NCBI GenBank assembly: GCA_001414485.1
Contig: LLEY01000002.1
Coordinates: forward strand, 620,001-684,000
Source of the DNA: Calycina herbarum
Lineage: Eukaryota > Ascomycota > Leotiomycetes > Helotiales > Pezizellaceae
Direction: 5' to 3'
Length of the DNA: 64,000 nt
Shown: in pieces, positions 32,353 to 43,554 of the stretch
How the letters are laid out: each line of letters begins with the position of its first letter
Position numbering within the stretch: position 1 is the first letter of the stretch
Notes under the pieces: generated by a model
Told to the model about the DNA's origin: nothing
Databases searched by the model: none
Seen by the model: the letters and a program-made list of their open reading frames with translations, nothing else
Made by a program: the position numbers and the translations under genes

Positions 32353-33963
32353 ATGTCCGAAGAAGACAATCTCGAACAAGTGTACCAAGACCTCTGCAGA
32401 TCCCGTTCCGACATCGATACCCAATACATCCGAGAAAAACTGACAGAAAAAGAAATGGAAGCCAAACTCCGCGCGCGGGATTCCATACACAAAGCCTTAG
32501 CAAACGACATTATCCTCGCCCGCCACTGGTTATCAGCACTAGGCAACAAAAGCGCCCACGAAAGCAGAAAGAGGAAGCAGAGCGAAAATGACAATACAAA
32601 ATCACCCGCAGGCGAATCCGAGGAACACTGGCAAGAATATCTCGTCGAGTTCTTGGATGAACCAGGGAGTTGGGACGACCCCTTCAAACACAAGTATGGA
32701 CTTGAAATCGAGGGGAGTATTGAACAATTACTCCAAAGAACGGCGAGACGACTCGAATCAGATTCTTACCGGTTGTTGCGATTGCTTACCTGTCTTGCTG
32801 GTCGAGATCAAGAGTTGAAAGATACGGATGTCGAATGGTTGGTGCCATACCTCGAAACTCAACTGCAATTGCTCCGAGGGGACTACAAACGCGATCGAGA
32901 TGAAGAGAAAGAGTACATGGAAAATGATCTCGACTATTTAGCATACCGCCATATGCGTGAACAGGAACGACTGGAAAGGGAAGATCGGGTACTCACCGGC
33001 CAACCTCTGGTCACTTTCAATACACCACATTTTGGTGAAAGCAGCCAGCCACCCACGAAGAGACGGAGAATCGATGAGGAGGTACTTCGAGACAGCATCG
33101 ACAGCAATATCAGCCCAATCGATCCAGTTCCACATGCATACGTTAATTGGGATGAGCCACAGCAAATAGAGGTTGACGATGAATCCATCGCCGGTAAAAT
33201 CAAGGAGGAAAGCATTGATTGCAAGTGCGGCTGCCACAAGGACTTGGGGAAAATCGAAAAGTACGATCCAAGATACAGCACCAAAGTAAGGGAGCTCGCA
33301 ACAGAAATCATCGGCGGTAGAAAGGAGACAGCAAAGGATCTTCAAAAAAGCCTGGCAATTGGAAAAAGGTTATTAACAGAAAAAACGGCGATAGAAGAGA
33401 ATTCGAAGGAAGCTACTGGCCGCCTTCAGAGAGAATTGGAACTGCGCAAAGTGTCTGAAGAGCAGATCCTGGCTTTGAAATGCGAACTACGGAGAGAAGA
33501 TACACTAGAACAGACATTCGTGAATAGCGATCCAATTCTAGAGAACGTTAGATCAGAACGAGCATTCCAGCTGAAGAGATTTCGATTGGTGGCCCAGCTA
33601 AAAGAGTTTGAAGGGTGGTGGCATAAGATGCGAAAAGAGGAGGAAGAGCATGGCATGAATGAGGAGGAAAGCAGAATCCACGAAGGACACTACGAACTGA
33701 TGAACAAATTTAGAAAGGACCTGAAAGATCTCGAGAATGAAAGGGAACGAGTCTGGTTGGAGTTTGTCGGGGGGTTAGACGGGCTGAATCAAGGCGAGAT
33801 CGCAATATGGAAGGAGCTGAGGGGAGTGAGAAACGCAGGACCGCCTAGAGGAACAAACTTGAAGCCGGGGTGTGGACCCGAATGCCTGTACTGTGTTGTG
33901 GACGGGTGCGAAGGATGCTTTGGATATCGGGGAGAATATGAGAAGCCTTGGCTGGAGGTGTAA
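32353..33963 (+). CDS. Hypothetical coiled-coil protein with cysteine clusters
   Basis: A single exon of 536 residues. It is very rich in Glu, Lys and Arg with long predicted helices (for example DRDEEKEYMENDLDYLAYRH and stretches around 310-480), so coiled coil is likely. Two cysteine groups stand out: CKCGCHKD in the middle and a C-terminal CGPECLYC...DGCEGC cluster that could bind a metal. A basic patch KRRRID suggests possible nuclear entry. No catalytic motif was seen. The start is the first ATG in a frame that remains open to TAA at 33961-33963. It looks like one of the lineage-specific fungal helical proteins; no function is assigned. Confidence 0.7.
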   Translation: MSEEDNLEQVYQDLCRSRSDIDTQYIREKLTEKEMEAKLRARDSIHKALANDIILARHWLSALGNKSAHESRKRKQSENDNTKSPAGESEEHWQEYLVEFLDEPGSWDDPFKHKYGLEIEGSIEQLLQRTARRLESDSYRLLRLLTCLAGRDQELKDTDVEWLVPYLETQLQLLRGDYKRDRDEEKEYMENDLDYLAYRHMREQERLEREDRVLTGQPLVTFNTPHFGESSQPPTKRRRIDEEVLRDSIDSNISPIDPVPHAYVNWDEPQQIEVDDESIAGKIKEESIDCKCGCHKDLGKIEKYDPRYSTKVRELATEIIGGRKETAKDLQKSLAIGKRLLTEKTAIEENSKEATGRLQRELELRKVSEEQILALKCELRREDTLEQTFVNSDPILENVRSERAFQLKRFRLVAQLKEFEGWWHKMRKEEEEHGMNEEESRIHEGHYELMNKFRKDLKDLENERERVWLEFVGGLDGLNQGEIAIWKELRGVRNAGPPRGTNLKPGCGPECLYCVVDGCEGCFGYRGEYEKPWLEV

Positions 33964-34193
33964 TGATGCTCTGGCTGAAGGTAGATACGATGGAATGATA
34001 AATCATACCCCACTGCCATGCGCTTCTTTCCTGTTGTCGTGTCTCTGATATGTGAAGAAATCGGAATGACTGTTGTATTTCTTCAATCGGTGTTGTGTTG
34101 GTCCATATGCAAATATGCCATCTCGGATGTGAGGTTCCCCCCAATGGCGATTACGAGTTGGAGGAGCCAGAGTGAAATTCGGGATGAAAGTCT

Positions 34194-34586
34194 TCAACTT
34201 GTTCTCCTATTAAAGCAAAGCCCGACAAGTCCAATAAAGCAACCGCCATGCACAGCAAGGTGCGTCCATGGCCCTCCAAGGCCCTTGCCATAGTCCTTCT
34301 TCCCTCCAGAAATCCTACCCACAGCCCTCACAACCGGCGCGAGATGGTATAGCGCAAACGCGGCCGCCACATATCTGCTTGTATCATCCACCGGACGAGT
34401 CGCAAAGACCAAGGCGATCAGACTGGAGGCGAACAGGAGTACCGCATATTGCTTGATGATGGAATGAGCTTGTGGAGCTGGAGAGGGGAGCTGTTCGGAG
34501 GGGTTGAAGAAGAAGTTCAGAGCCGCCGGGATTTCGACGATGGCGTGGCAGAAGAATGGGATTGCTGCAGATGTTGTTGAATTCAT
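34194..34586 (-). CDS. Small integral membrane protein, fungal conserved type
   Basis: 130 residues in one exon. Three hydrophobic segments can be seen: about 45-62 (YAVLLFASSLIALVF), 70-88 (YVAAAFALYHLAPVV) and 110-125 (AVHGGCFIGLVGLCF). The N-terminal part reads CHAIVEIPAALNFFFNPS. Lengths and spacing fit a small three- or four-pass membrane protein of the ER or Golgi, but no family name is assigned. It is convergent with the coiled-coil gene on its left. Confidence 0.65.
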   Translation of the reverse strand: MNSTTSAAIPFFCHAIVEIPAALNFFFNPSEQLPSPAPQAHSIIKQYAVLLFASSLIALVFATRPVDDTSRYVAAAFALYHLAPVVRAVGRISGGKKDYGKGLGGPWTHLAVHGGCFIGLVGLCFNRRTS

Positions 34587-34952
34587 CTTGTGGTTTTAGG
34601 CGGAGTGAGTATAGAGTATATCCCGTATGTAGAGGGAGAGGATAGGATGATAGTTTCGCGAGGCAGTTAAGGATAGCGATAAAAAGGAGGGGCCGGGAGA
34701 ATACAGGCAGGCCTCGCTTCTTGTCCCCTCATTTCCACACCTTCATTTCCAACACCCAAAATATCCTCGTGCGGGCAACATCTACAAGTTCTTCAGATTT
34801 CCAGCTTCAAATTCGCGCTATTTTTCTTTTCCACCTGTTATTTCTTGTCTATCGCTTGCTCCGCGTACATTTCTGCCTCTTGAATAGGCTCTTCTCACGC
34901 CGTTTTCTTCTGGTGCAACCACACGGTGAGCTCACGTCGAGAAATAGCATCA

Positions 34953-35788
34953 ATGCCTACTTTTCCCCAGTTCTCTGATATTGCGACTCTCGTTACAAGT
35001 TCTACGAGTACCTGCAGCATAGAAGGCAAGGATCAAGTTTCATCTAGCAAGTGCTACACACTGTGTGGACGTCATTTTGATTCCCTCTATCGTGAACGAA
35101 AAGCAGCCCCTATAATTTTGGATAATACTCATGAAACTCCATCACCATCTTCTATTCTGTGATTTCATCTCTGGTTTTGTCATTATTGGAAGGATTATTT
35201 CCTATCATTTCTTTGCGATATATCCAAAACAGTAAAGATGGTTGGACCAGGACCTCCATGGCCTGTTTACTTTGGGAAATTGTTGTATTTGGGGAAGGTC
35301 TTGCTTCAAGTATCGACATCGATCCGAGGAAAATGGATACTAAATTGTTTCAAAAAACTCATTTTGACAATTGTCCGTACTACACAAAGTTCTATGTAAA
35401 CCTGGGGCACGTGGGTCATTTTCTTTTTTTGGTGTAATGAGGCTGGTCTTGTGTTGGAAACTGACATAATTGGTGGGAAAATCCAAGTATCGAGTGAACT
35501 CAGGCAAGAAAATCCTTCTGTGGGACAAACCTATCACTCTGATACCCCTATATTAAGTGGGGCTATAAGTAGTGTAGATAAACTTGGTAAGTGTGCTCCT
35601 TGGGAAACAGAACAGATTTTACGTGTATCATATTTGTTTTCTCATCCACTGACCACACACACAGTTCATCTTCTCTCTACCCTTTCTTTTCCAATTTCCA
35701 AGACGGAAAAGCCCTTCCACAATTGCCAGAGTTCCCACCATCCCTTATCTTATGGTTTGGTTCGTCCGAACTCATCCATTTCCTCTGA
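34953..35788 (+). CDS. Four-exon orphan gene, 173 residues
   Basis: Assembled from short exons at 34953-35158, 35311-35395, 35442-35586 and 35703-35788. All three junctions have GT donors (GTGATT, GTAAAC, GTAAGT) and AG acceptors, and the total (522 nt) stays in frame to TGA 35786-35788. The protein has no signal peptide. A CYTLCGRHF motif lies near the N-terminus and THFDNCPYYTKFY in the middle, followed by a proline-rich end. No family was recognised. The in-frame fit of four exons argues against chance, but the first two donors are weak, so boundaries may differ. Confidence 0.45.
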
Positions 35789-36071
35789 TAATAGCAACTT
35801 CTGATCCAGCCGAGATCTACAACTCACCCGCATGTTCGCGGCAGATATTCATAAATATGCACCCCAGATCTTGGCAACTCAACTTAATTGTCTGGTTCAC
35901 GAATACACATCCTTTTCTTAAATGAACTGTGAGACATCTCCAGGTCGTGACACTGTTGGATGGTATCGGCAGTTAGGAGCCAAGTCCAATTAATAAGTTC
36001 CCTTACCCAAAAAAGTCACGGAGGGACAACAAGAAGTGTGGTAGTAATAGTTTTCTCGTCCGAAGTTTCTA

Positions 36072-36077
36072 TATAAG
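36072..36077 (+). promoter_or_regulatory. TATAAG box of the second AA9 gene
   Basis: TATAAG 79-84 bp upstream of the ATG at 36156. The same hexamer lies at similar distance upstream of the other AA9 gene and of GH7. Confidence 0.6.
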
Positions 36078-36155
36078 TCCTCTTATTCTTATTCAGCTCA
36101 ACATATCTCCTTGGTCTTCAACTTCATCATCTTCTACCTCGAACAGCGTATCACC

Positions 36156-37014
36156 ATGTTCATGAAGTCCCTCTCCCTCATCGCCCTCCTAGCGGCTCCT
36201 CTTATCGAGGGTCACTACATCTTCAACCGTCTGATTGTAGATGGAAAAGCCATCGGAGGGGAATACTCTTACTTCCGAAAGAATTCCAACACTTATATGC
36301 CTTCCTTCCCAAGCGAGGTTATCAACTCCCCTGATCTGCGATGTAACAAAGGAGCTAAAGCCGGTTCAACAGCTGTAAGTTTCCAACTAAAAACTACATC
36401 ACCTCCATCCCACCTCTTCCTCCCTTCCCCTCCCCCCTTACACCCACACTAACACCATTCCAGACCTACACAGTCCCTGCCGGTTCAAAAATAGGCGCCA
36501 AACTCTTCAACAACGAATTCATCGAGCACCCAGGTCCAGGCTTCGTCTACATGTCTAAAGCTCCCGATTCCGGCGTCGCTTCCTACGACGGCTCCGGAGA
36601 CTGGTTTAAAGTGTACGAAACGGGAGTTTGTAGCGGGAGTCCCGGGAATGATGGCAGTTGGTGTTCGTGGCAGAAGGATAGATTGGAGTTTACTATCCCT
36701 AAAACTATTCCGCCGGGCGAGTATCTTGTGAGAGTTGAACATATTGGGTTGCATCAGGCGTATGAAGGGAAGGCGCAGTTTTATATGGAGTGTTTGCAGT
36801 GAGTTTTCTTTTTCTTTTTTTGTTTTCATTAGTGTGGGATCCATACTGACACGTCTACAGACTTAAAATCACAGGTGAAGGTGGTGGAACTCCAGCACCA
36901 CTTGTTAAGATCCCGGGGATTTACAGTGCCAGTGATCCTGGAATCAAATATGACAAATGGGCTGCTAAACCTGCTGCGTATGTCATGCCAGGTCCCAAGG
37001 TTTGGTCTGGTTAG
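36156..37014 (+). CDS. AA9 lytic polysaccharide monooxygenase (second copy)
   Basis: Three exons (36156-36374, 36464-36798, 36861-37014) give 235 residues. The signal peptide MFMKSLSLIALLAAPLIEG is followed by HYIFNRLIVDG, so His1 of the copper brace is at the mature N-terminus. The second histidine is in EHPGPGFVYMSKAP, and the axial tyrosine in AQFYMECLQL. There are cysteines at LRCNKG, VCSGS and MECLQ, the usual family positions. The end [10 protein letters not shown] matches the first AA9, again without CBM1. Intron number and positions differ from the first AA9, so they are not a recent tandem duplication. It acts on extracellular cellulose or related glucans. Confidence 0.95.
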
Positions 37015-37439
37015 ACGAATTTTCTCGCTTGATACGATGAGAAGTTGTCGTAGGGGATGAGGAAGATGGGGATGAGGGGAGTTTTTCTTTCTTGTTAATA
37101 TTTATTTGCTTATAAGGTATAACTCATATGAGATTATCTTACTTGCTATGTTCTCTCGGATTGTGTTTTCTGTATTGTATTCATGTCGTGTCCCAGTTGA
37201 ATCCTCAATCCTCCTGGACCTCAAGAGTTTGGATTCCTGATATGGAGAAAAACTTTTCGACCTCTCAAAGGAATTGAGACGAAGAACAGTCTTGAGCTTC
37301 TTTAATATATGGTCACACAATGGATTGGTCTAGGCCGGATGGGTGTCTCGTTGTACAAGGTGAGTTGCGGGGTAGCGGGGAAAACGGCATTTTTGCAGCG
37401 CCTCTTCAATACATCAATACGTCATGACTTACAGAACTC

Positions 37440-37848
37440 AGTTATCTAACATGATCCAAATCCCATATTGAAGCTATTCAGAGTTTATTTCCTAGAAGTT
37501 CAAAGGTCTTTCAGCTCTGAAAATCAGCCCATCAAGTCGGTTCGGAAATCTGACTTTGGAAAGCTTGTTCGGAAGTTGTTCCTGACATGTGTCACCCTTA
37601 TCAACGGATAACCAACGGATGGCTCTCTGCCGTATCTGCTCATCCCTGTTCCTGACCAACTCGCCCATGCGATTGGAGGAAGCTCGTGTGCACAAACAGC
37701 TGATGCAGATGCAGATGCAGCTAGACTTGCCCTCGAATGGCACATGTAATTTTGTTGGGACATAATGAGGTAATCAACATATCCTGATTGCAGGTTCAGG
37801 GAGTTGTACAAGGAATATCGTGGTGGAAAACTTGATTGGGAGACTTGA
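37440..37848 (+). pseudogene. Remnant of an unrecognised gene
   Basis: The plus strand reads as protein across NPILKLFRVYFLEVQRSF, KSDFGKLVRKLFLTCVTLI, a single in-frame TAA (about 37603-37605), PYLLIPVPDQLAHAIGG and ARLALEWHM. An intron (37746-37793, GTAATT...TGCAG) then joins in frame to FRELYKEYRGGKLDWET and TGA 37846-37848. The stop could be CAA changed to TAA. A GATGCA hexamer is repeated three times near 37707-37724. The 5' end was not found. The family is unknown. Confidence 0.35.
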
Positions 37849-38065
37849 AAGTTCCGGTAGAGAATCCATTTCGAGCTTCGACAAGGCCTGCCAAGCCGAG
37901 ATATTTCCCCTCTAAGTTAGGACCCCAGAGCTTCTCGAACGACTGCTCAAACATAAACCTCCTTCATTCACACACAAACGTCCTCGCCAAACCAATTCAC
38001 CAATTTTCAGTCAGAACACCACTCACAAACCCCAATTGAACCATCACCACCTTCGTTTTCCGACA

Positions 38066-39540
38066 ATGTCTACAATACCAGACTCCCAAAATGCGCCTCC
38101 ACGCCCAACCTTCGGAGAGCTCAACCTCTCAATCACAGGAATGGGCACCGAATACCCCCCCTTCCAACTCCACCCCGAAGACCTAGACACCCTCTGCAAA
38201 AGACACTACCCAGAATCCCCAGCGTTTGTCCTCAATCGCACTCCCCCAAGACCAAAAGACTGACGCTTGACCCCACCAGAATGACCAAGATCAGAACAAT
38301 AAACAACTACACAGGCATCGACTCCCGCTCCGCAATAGGAACCGTCGATCACCCCATGGCAAACATGTCCCGTGCCCCCACAATCTCCGAACTCTGCGAC
38401 ATATTCCTAAAAGAAGGCGTCGCCCTCGCCATCACCGCCTCAAAAAAGGCTCTACACGAAGCTCAATTGAGTCCGGGGGATATCACACATGTTGTTTCTA
38501 CGACTTGTACCAATAGCGCGAATCCAGGGTTCGACCACTTCGTTTGCAAAGGGCTAGGAATCACCCAGCCGGTGGAGAAAGTGCTGTTGCATGGAATTGG
38601 ATGTAGTGGTGGATTAGCAGCTTTGCGGACGGCGGCGCATCTGGCGCTTGGAGCTTCGTTTATGGGGAGAAGGGCGAGGGTGCTTGTTGTGGCGTTGGAG
38701 ATTAGTAGTTTGCTTGTTAGGAGTGAGTTGGATGATGTTCACAAACTACAAGAGACGAGGATTGGCATTACGCTTTTTAGCGATTGTGCAAGTGCCGCGG
38801 TGCTGAGTAATGGGATTGGAGGTGAGAATGAGGAGGCGGTTTATGAGTTGCTTGGGTGGGAACATAGGGTTATTCCTGATACGGAGCAGGATTTGGGGTT
38901 TGATGTTGATCCTTTGGGTATGTTTTCTCCTCCCTCCCTTCTTTTGATTGAATTGGAACTAATTAGCATGACAGGTTGGAAAGTCGTCCTCTCCCCCCGC
39001 GTCCCAAAGCTAACAGGCGCCGCCGTATCCCCCGCCTTCGCCTCCCTTCTCTCCTCCCTCCCCTCCCTGCCATCAAACTACCAACTCCCCTCAGACTTCG
39101 ACTGGGCCCTCCACCCCGGTGGCGCCACCATTTTAACAGGCGTCGAAAAAGCCATGTCCATAACCTCCGAACACATGCGCGCCTCCTACGATACCTACAT
39201 CAAGCACGGCAATTCCTCATCCGCAACGATCTTCTCGGTCATGGATCGGCTTAGACAGAAGGATATGGATGAGCTTGCGCCTGGGGGGAAGGTTAAGGAT
39301 TTTGTGGTGGGGTGTGCGTTTGGACCGGGGATTAGTATTGAGATGTGTGTGTTGAAGAGGAATTTAAATCATGTGAAGAGAACTTTAGTGACGACGGGGG
39401 AGATTACACCACCCGAGACCGAGAGGGGGAGTGAGGATGAGGGGAGTAGGAGTGAGAGTCCTGCGGAGTTGGGGAGAGAAGGAGAGAGGATGGAGGGCGA
39501 TAGCCTGGAGGAGGCTTTGAATGGCGTGGAGTTGGACTGA
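38066..39540 (+). CDS. Type III polyketide synthase (chalcone synthase-like)
   Basis: Three exons (38066-38223, 38280-38917, 38975-39540) give 453 residues. A type III PKS extends a CoA starter with malonyl-CoA and cyclises the product. The Cys-His-Asn triad is complete: Cys 161 in HGIGCSGGLAA, His 312 in ALHPGGATIL and Asn 345 in HGNSSSATIF. The GFGPG-like loop reads CAFGPGISIEM. The C-terminal ~60 residues form an acidic, Glu/Ser-rich tail beyond the usual thiolase fold. Fungal members make alkylresorcinols, pyrones and similar compounds; the product here is unknown. An in-frame ATG at 38036 would add ten residues; 38066 is preferred. No tailoring enzymes lie next to it. Confidence 0.93.
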
Positions 39541-41460
39541 GAATGGTTTAATGAAAGTAATGATGTTGACGATTTGGTCGGGGGAGAGAAATTTTGGGGA
39601 TGGGGAAATGATACCACAGAGAGACGACGTGTGAGGAGATCGATGCGCCCTGGAGGCTCGACGTACAGAACGATCGCTCGAACACGGAACACGCGACAAG
39701 AGATAACGAGCGATTTGAGCGCAGAGTGCAAGCACATCCGAGAGGAATGTGCATACATTTGCTTATGTTTTGGGATTCTTGTTACAGAGAAAAGCAAAGA
39801 TTAGATAAATGCGAAATAATGCGAGAAGATAGAAATAGAAATATGAAATATGAGTTTTGTTAATGTGGACGAGAGAGTGAGTGAGAAGGGGCCAGGCGAT
39901 TCCAACCCCCTGGCTCTTGGAACTGTCCCATGGAACCTACAAGTAACAAATCGAGGGGTAACAAAACCCTCACACAAGAAATTTCTCCAAATGAACCCCT
40001 TCCCTGGAGATAATATACTTCAGTCAAGTCAGCTCAGGAAATACTACAAAGTAGGTTTGGAAGGGTGGTCGAAATGTAGCTGACGATTTAATACTCGTAG
40101 CTTACTCGTAGCTTACTCGCAGCTTACTTGTAGCTCACTCACAAAGAGTTAGACAACGAGAGGGTGAAAACATCAATTGGTTTGTTTAATTTAATCTAAC
40201 CTACGCTGTTCTTGAACGAACGTCTTCGAGAAGTCTTATAGAATGCGTCACTGATAAAGATCCAGAGCCTCCTCTCCTCAAGGACCGCTCGCTGGATCTC
40301 AGGTAGCCAGTCGCTAAAATTTAAGGCGTTGAACGCTAAACTTCAGGGGGGGCTAGGCTAGTACGTACTAGTCTTTAGGGGAAAAGGGTCGGGATTTCAG
40401 GTTGTTCTCTTAAAAGAGAAAAAGGAGTAAAAAGAGAAAAACCCGCATAGAACAAGGAAGATATATACAGCTTTCTTCTTTATATTAAATAGCTATTATA
40501 GATTCGATTTAGATTTTGTTTCTATTTTTCTAAGCTTCTTTAGATATACGGTTGTAGTAATAATTAATAATTAGGTTCCGTGTAGAAGGGAAATCCAACG
40601 CCCCAAGTCTAGCTCGATGACTTCAGGGCATAGATACCGAAAACTTGTCTTCAGTCCCAGATAGAACTACAATGCGATGATTAGAACAGATGAGCTTTGA
40701 CGGTTTTGAGCTACTAGACACTTGTTCTTCACTTTTTGTATATTTTTCTCTTTTGTGTTCGTGTTTTAGGAGGGACAAAATAGAAGGGGGTTTTCCGTCC
40801 TCGGAGAGTGAGGAGTACGAATCAGAAACCTTGCAAGGAGACTTTTACAGGGCTTTGCAGCTTGTGTATTGCTCTGACCACATGTAAGAAGAAAATGGGG
40901 AAGTGGGAAATCGTGGTGAGAAATGGAAATACGAATAAGAAGTTTATAGGTGGTTGCTATAAGGAGATAGAAAGAGAAAAAGAAAATGTGATAGTTAGTA
41001 TATATATATAAGCTTCTTCTTACTCAGAAATCTCTTGCTCGTTAAGAATGTGAAGTAGAAAGGAAGAGCTGGAAACATGAATACAAACTCGTATATAAAT
41101 AACACAAAGATTGTGTTGTAGAAAGTTGATTGCTTGTTACTCGTGTGAGTTGTTCATGTTCCCATCTCTATGAATGAATAGCGAGGTAGCCCTCCTGGGA
41201 TCTTCCTTTGTAACCTTACTTTCCTCGTTCCCAAACTCCTTGAACTCCTGGGTATATAGTAGCTGCGCCGAGCTAATAAAGCAAAATTAATCAAAGCATT
41301 TCCTCCCTCCTTGACACCATTTCGCGCCCAGCATCATCTCTTCCACGGCCTTCTTGCCTCGACTCCGGAAACTCAATCTCCGGGGGATATATCGCGATCC
41401 TAGTGCCACTCAAAGCATACCCCTTCCTTCAAAGCTGCCCCCCCTCTTCTCCGGGCGATC
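39541..41460. other. Long gap, partly AT-rich
   Basis: No supported gene. The stretch at 40380-40560 is AT-rich and TpA-rich. A tandem repeat occurs at 40093-40136. Small ORFs at 39574 and 40690 lack motifs. Confidence 0.4.
40093..40136. repeat. Tandem repeat, 11 bp unit, four copies
   Basis: ACTCGTAGCTT is repeated four times head to tail. The first two units are identical; the third and fourth carry one or two transitions (CGTAG to CGCAG or TGTAG). Confidence 0.85.
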
Positions 41461-41466
41461 AACCGA

Positions 41467-41660
41467 TCAAACATCAGAAATCAACTTATCAATCCTATCA
41501 ACCAAACTCTCACTAGTCAAAACCTCCTTATTATCAACCGCCCACTCCCTCAAAGTCCCACACCACGCAAACACCCAACAATCCGTCCCAACAAGTCCCC
41601 TATAATGCTCCTCGTTCCAGTGTTCACCCAAAGGATGTCGACCATCGAGACTATTAAAGA
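41467..41660 (-). pseudogene. C-terminal fragment of an unrecognised gene
   Basis: A 63-codon protein-like segment (LGEHWNEEHYRGLVGTDCW, WAVDNKEVLTSESLVDRID) ends at a stop at 41467-41469. Upstream on the minus strand the sequence turns AT-rich with many stops, as if the 5' part had been destroyed. No family was recognised. Confidence 0.35.
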
Positions 41661-41939
41661 GTCTTCTAAACACTAATAACAAATTTTCTTAAGACTCTCT
41701 ATAGCTTATTATTAGTCTTTTTTAGCAAATATAGGGTTGCTGATTTCAATGCGACACTATTTAGGAATTAAAAAAACATGGTTTGGAGTGGAACTTGAAA
41801 GAATGATGGATTCAGATTATTACAACTCTGTGAGATCGATCACCTCAACAACTGAAAATGTGAATATATTGAGATCTGTAAACGTAATAGAAAGATAGCG
41901 TAAACCAGAGGAAGTGATGCCTCAGGCAGCCAAGGTTCT

Positions 41940-42870
41940 TACGTATTCCAAGTGCCTTTATCACATCCAATCCCAATACCTTTCGTCTGCATAGATGGTG
42001 GCTGCAGAGGCAATGGAACATCCCATGCAACCGCCTCATATGGGATTTTCTTCGGCCGAAACTCTCCTTATAACAGATGCTCTCTCCTCCCACCGGAAGA
42101 AACAAAACTAGTCAATCCGCAGAATTATTCGCTGCTTTTTGCGCCATACAAGTTGTTCTCAATGAGAAAACAAGACCAGTGGATACTGACCCACTGCGAA
42201 GGGTATTATCTAGACCGATTCTTCTTACGTGTTTTCTGCTTTTACGGAGCAATTTGGAACTGGCAGGAGAATGGGTACTTGAACTCTAAAGGGGTGCAGA
42301 TAGCGAATTTTGACTTGATTTTGCGGATCCATAGGTCGCTTGCTCATGCTAAGACTCATTCGGGAATTTTATTCGCATTTCGTCGGGTTACTAGGGATGC
42401 GAATCAAGATGCGGATAGGTTGACGAATATTGCTTTGGATTACGAGAAAACATATGCTTTTGGGAAAGAAGGGACTTTTTAAGTTGATGAGAAATGGAGT
42501 TTTTGCAAAAACTATGAGGCGAAGGACCCGGAAGAGATCAAAGCTATTAACAGAGTTGTTCGCCGGTTGGAATATCCTTTACCTTTGGACCCAAATAATT
42601 TTTGGATGGAGAGTTTGGTTTCGTGGGTCATCTGATGCAATGTTCTTCGTGGTGATAAGCAAGGTAGTGATCTCGTGGATATATTTGCAAATAGATTGGG
42701 TGTTCATTGGGCAATACAGCTTGAGAGGTAACAAGATTTCATTATGGATGAGATCCGGGACTACCAGACTATATCGGATGATCTTGCAGACGAGTTTGGA
42801 TCGGATTTGGGTCAATTTGTTGATTGCCATAAAAATATTGCTCGACTTGGGGCGAAAGGTGTGAATCTTT
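41940..42870 (+). pseudogene. RNase H-like protein, copy 1 (frameshifts, intronless)
   Basis: RNase H-fold sequence in broken frames. The first catalytic Asp is in FVCIDGGCRGNGT, and the motif-two Glu in QSAELFAAF after a frameshift near 42108. The third motif TDSSY is preceded by TAG where copy 2 has CAG. DANQDADRL supplies the C-terminal acidic motif. A further domain follows (VDEKWSFCKNYE, INRVVRRLEYPLP, DEIRDYQTISDDLADEFG). Enzymes of this fold cut RNA in RNA/DNA hybrids, but this copy cannot be made. Where copy 2 has an intron after TCATACG, copy 1 continues directly (TCTTACGTG), so the intron is precisely absent. Confidence 0.75.
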
Positions 42871-42879
42871 CCTCTCACA

Positions 42880-43550
42880 AATTTGATGAATTGCTAACAT
42901 GTGTTTGTCTAGATCGCTTCATGCATTCTGTCTTCCCGATGCAGACTGAAAGTGATATTTCAGCGAGGACGATTGTATAATGGACAGGATGGATATTCAG
43001 AAGTGGGGTTGACTAGAGCAATAGCTGGTTGTCCTTCTCTACTCACGCGAGTCGCGGCTCCTCGACTCCGAGTCCTGCTGTACACTACACTACGGGATTG
43101 GAGTTATTGAGAGTGACTTGGAAAAACGTAATCGAAACGGACCTAATATCAGGTTACGGTTTATCATACTCTTGTGGGAAAAGCGCGAACTTTAGCGAGG
43201 TGCAAACGCTCAATGTAATCTCTCATTGTGATATTCCTTAAATTGCAAGGTGCGCAACAATGCAAGGAGTGATCGATACACGTCCTGAGTGGAATTCGTC
43301 GAGGTATATGGACTCATGGACCGTACGAGTAAAAATGAATGTTCTCATCACCATGGAGGGGGGAGGGGAGATACCCAATTGTCCAACTTTGGTTGGAGAA
43401 ATCAGTTCAATCATTCCAATTGACTGTGGCATTTATTCTCCTAGAAGATTTGGAACATTGACAGAAGGGAAAGTGTGAGAACATGGTCACGAGACTACCT
43501 CTCTCGGTCGCAACCTTACGTGTCTTGGAAATGCATCAAGTCAAACAATG
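42880..43550. other. Gap between the RNase H-like copies
   Basis: Short ORFs with no motif. No direct repeat flanking either copy was noticed. Confidence 0.35.
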
Positions 43551-43554
43551 GTGA

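Noticed and set aside
38506..38508. Cys 129 (TTCTNSANPG) as the type III PKS nucleophile
   Set aside because: By comparison with chalcone synthase the nucleophile lies in GCxGG, which is Cys 161 here; Cys 129 matches a conserved non-catalytic stretch.
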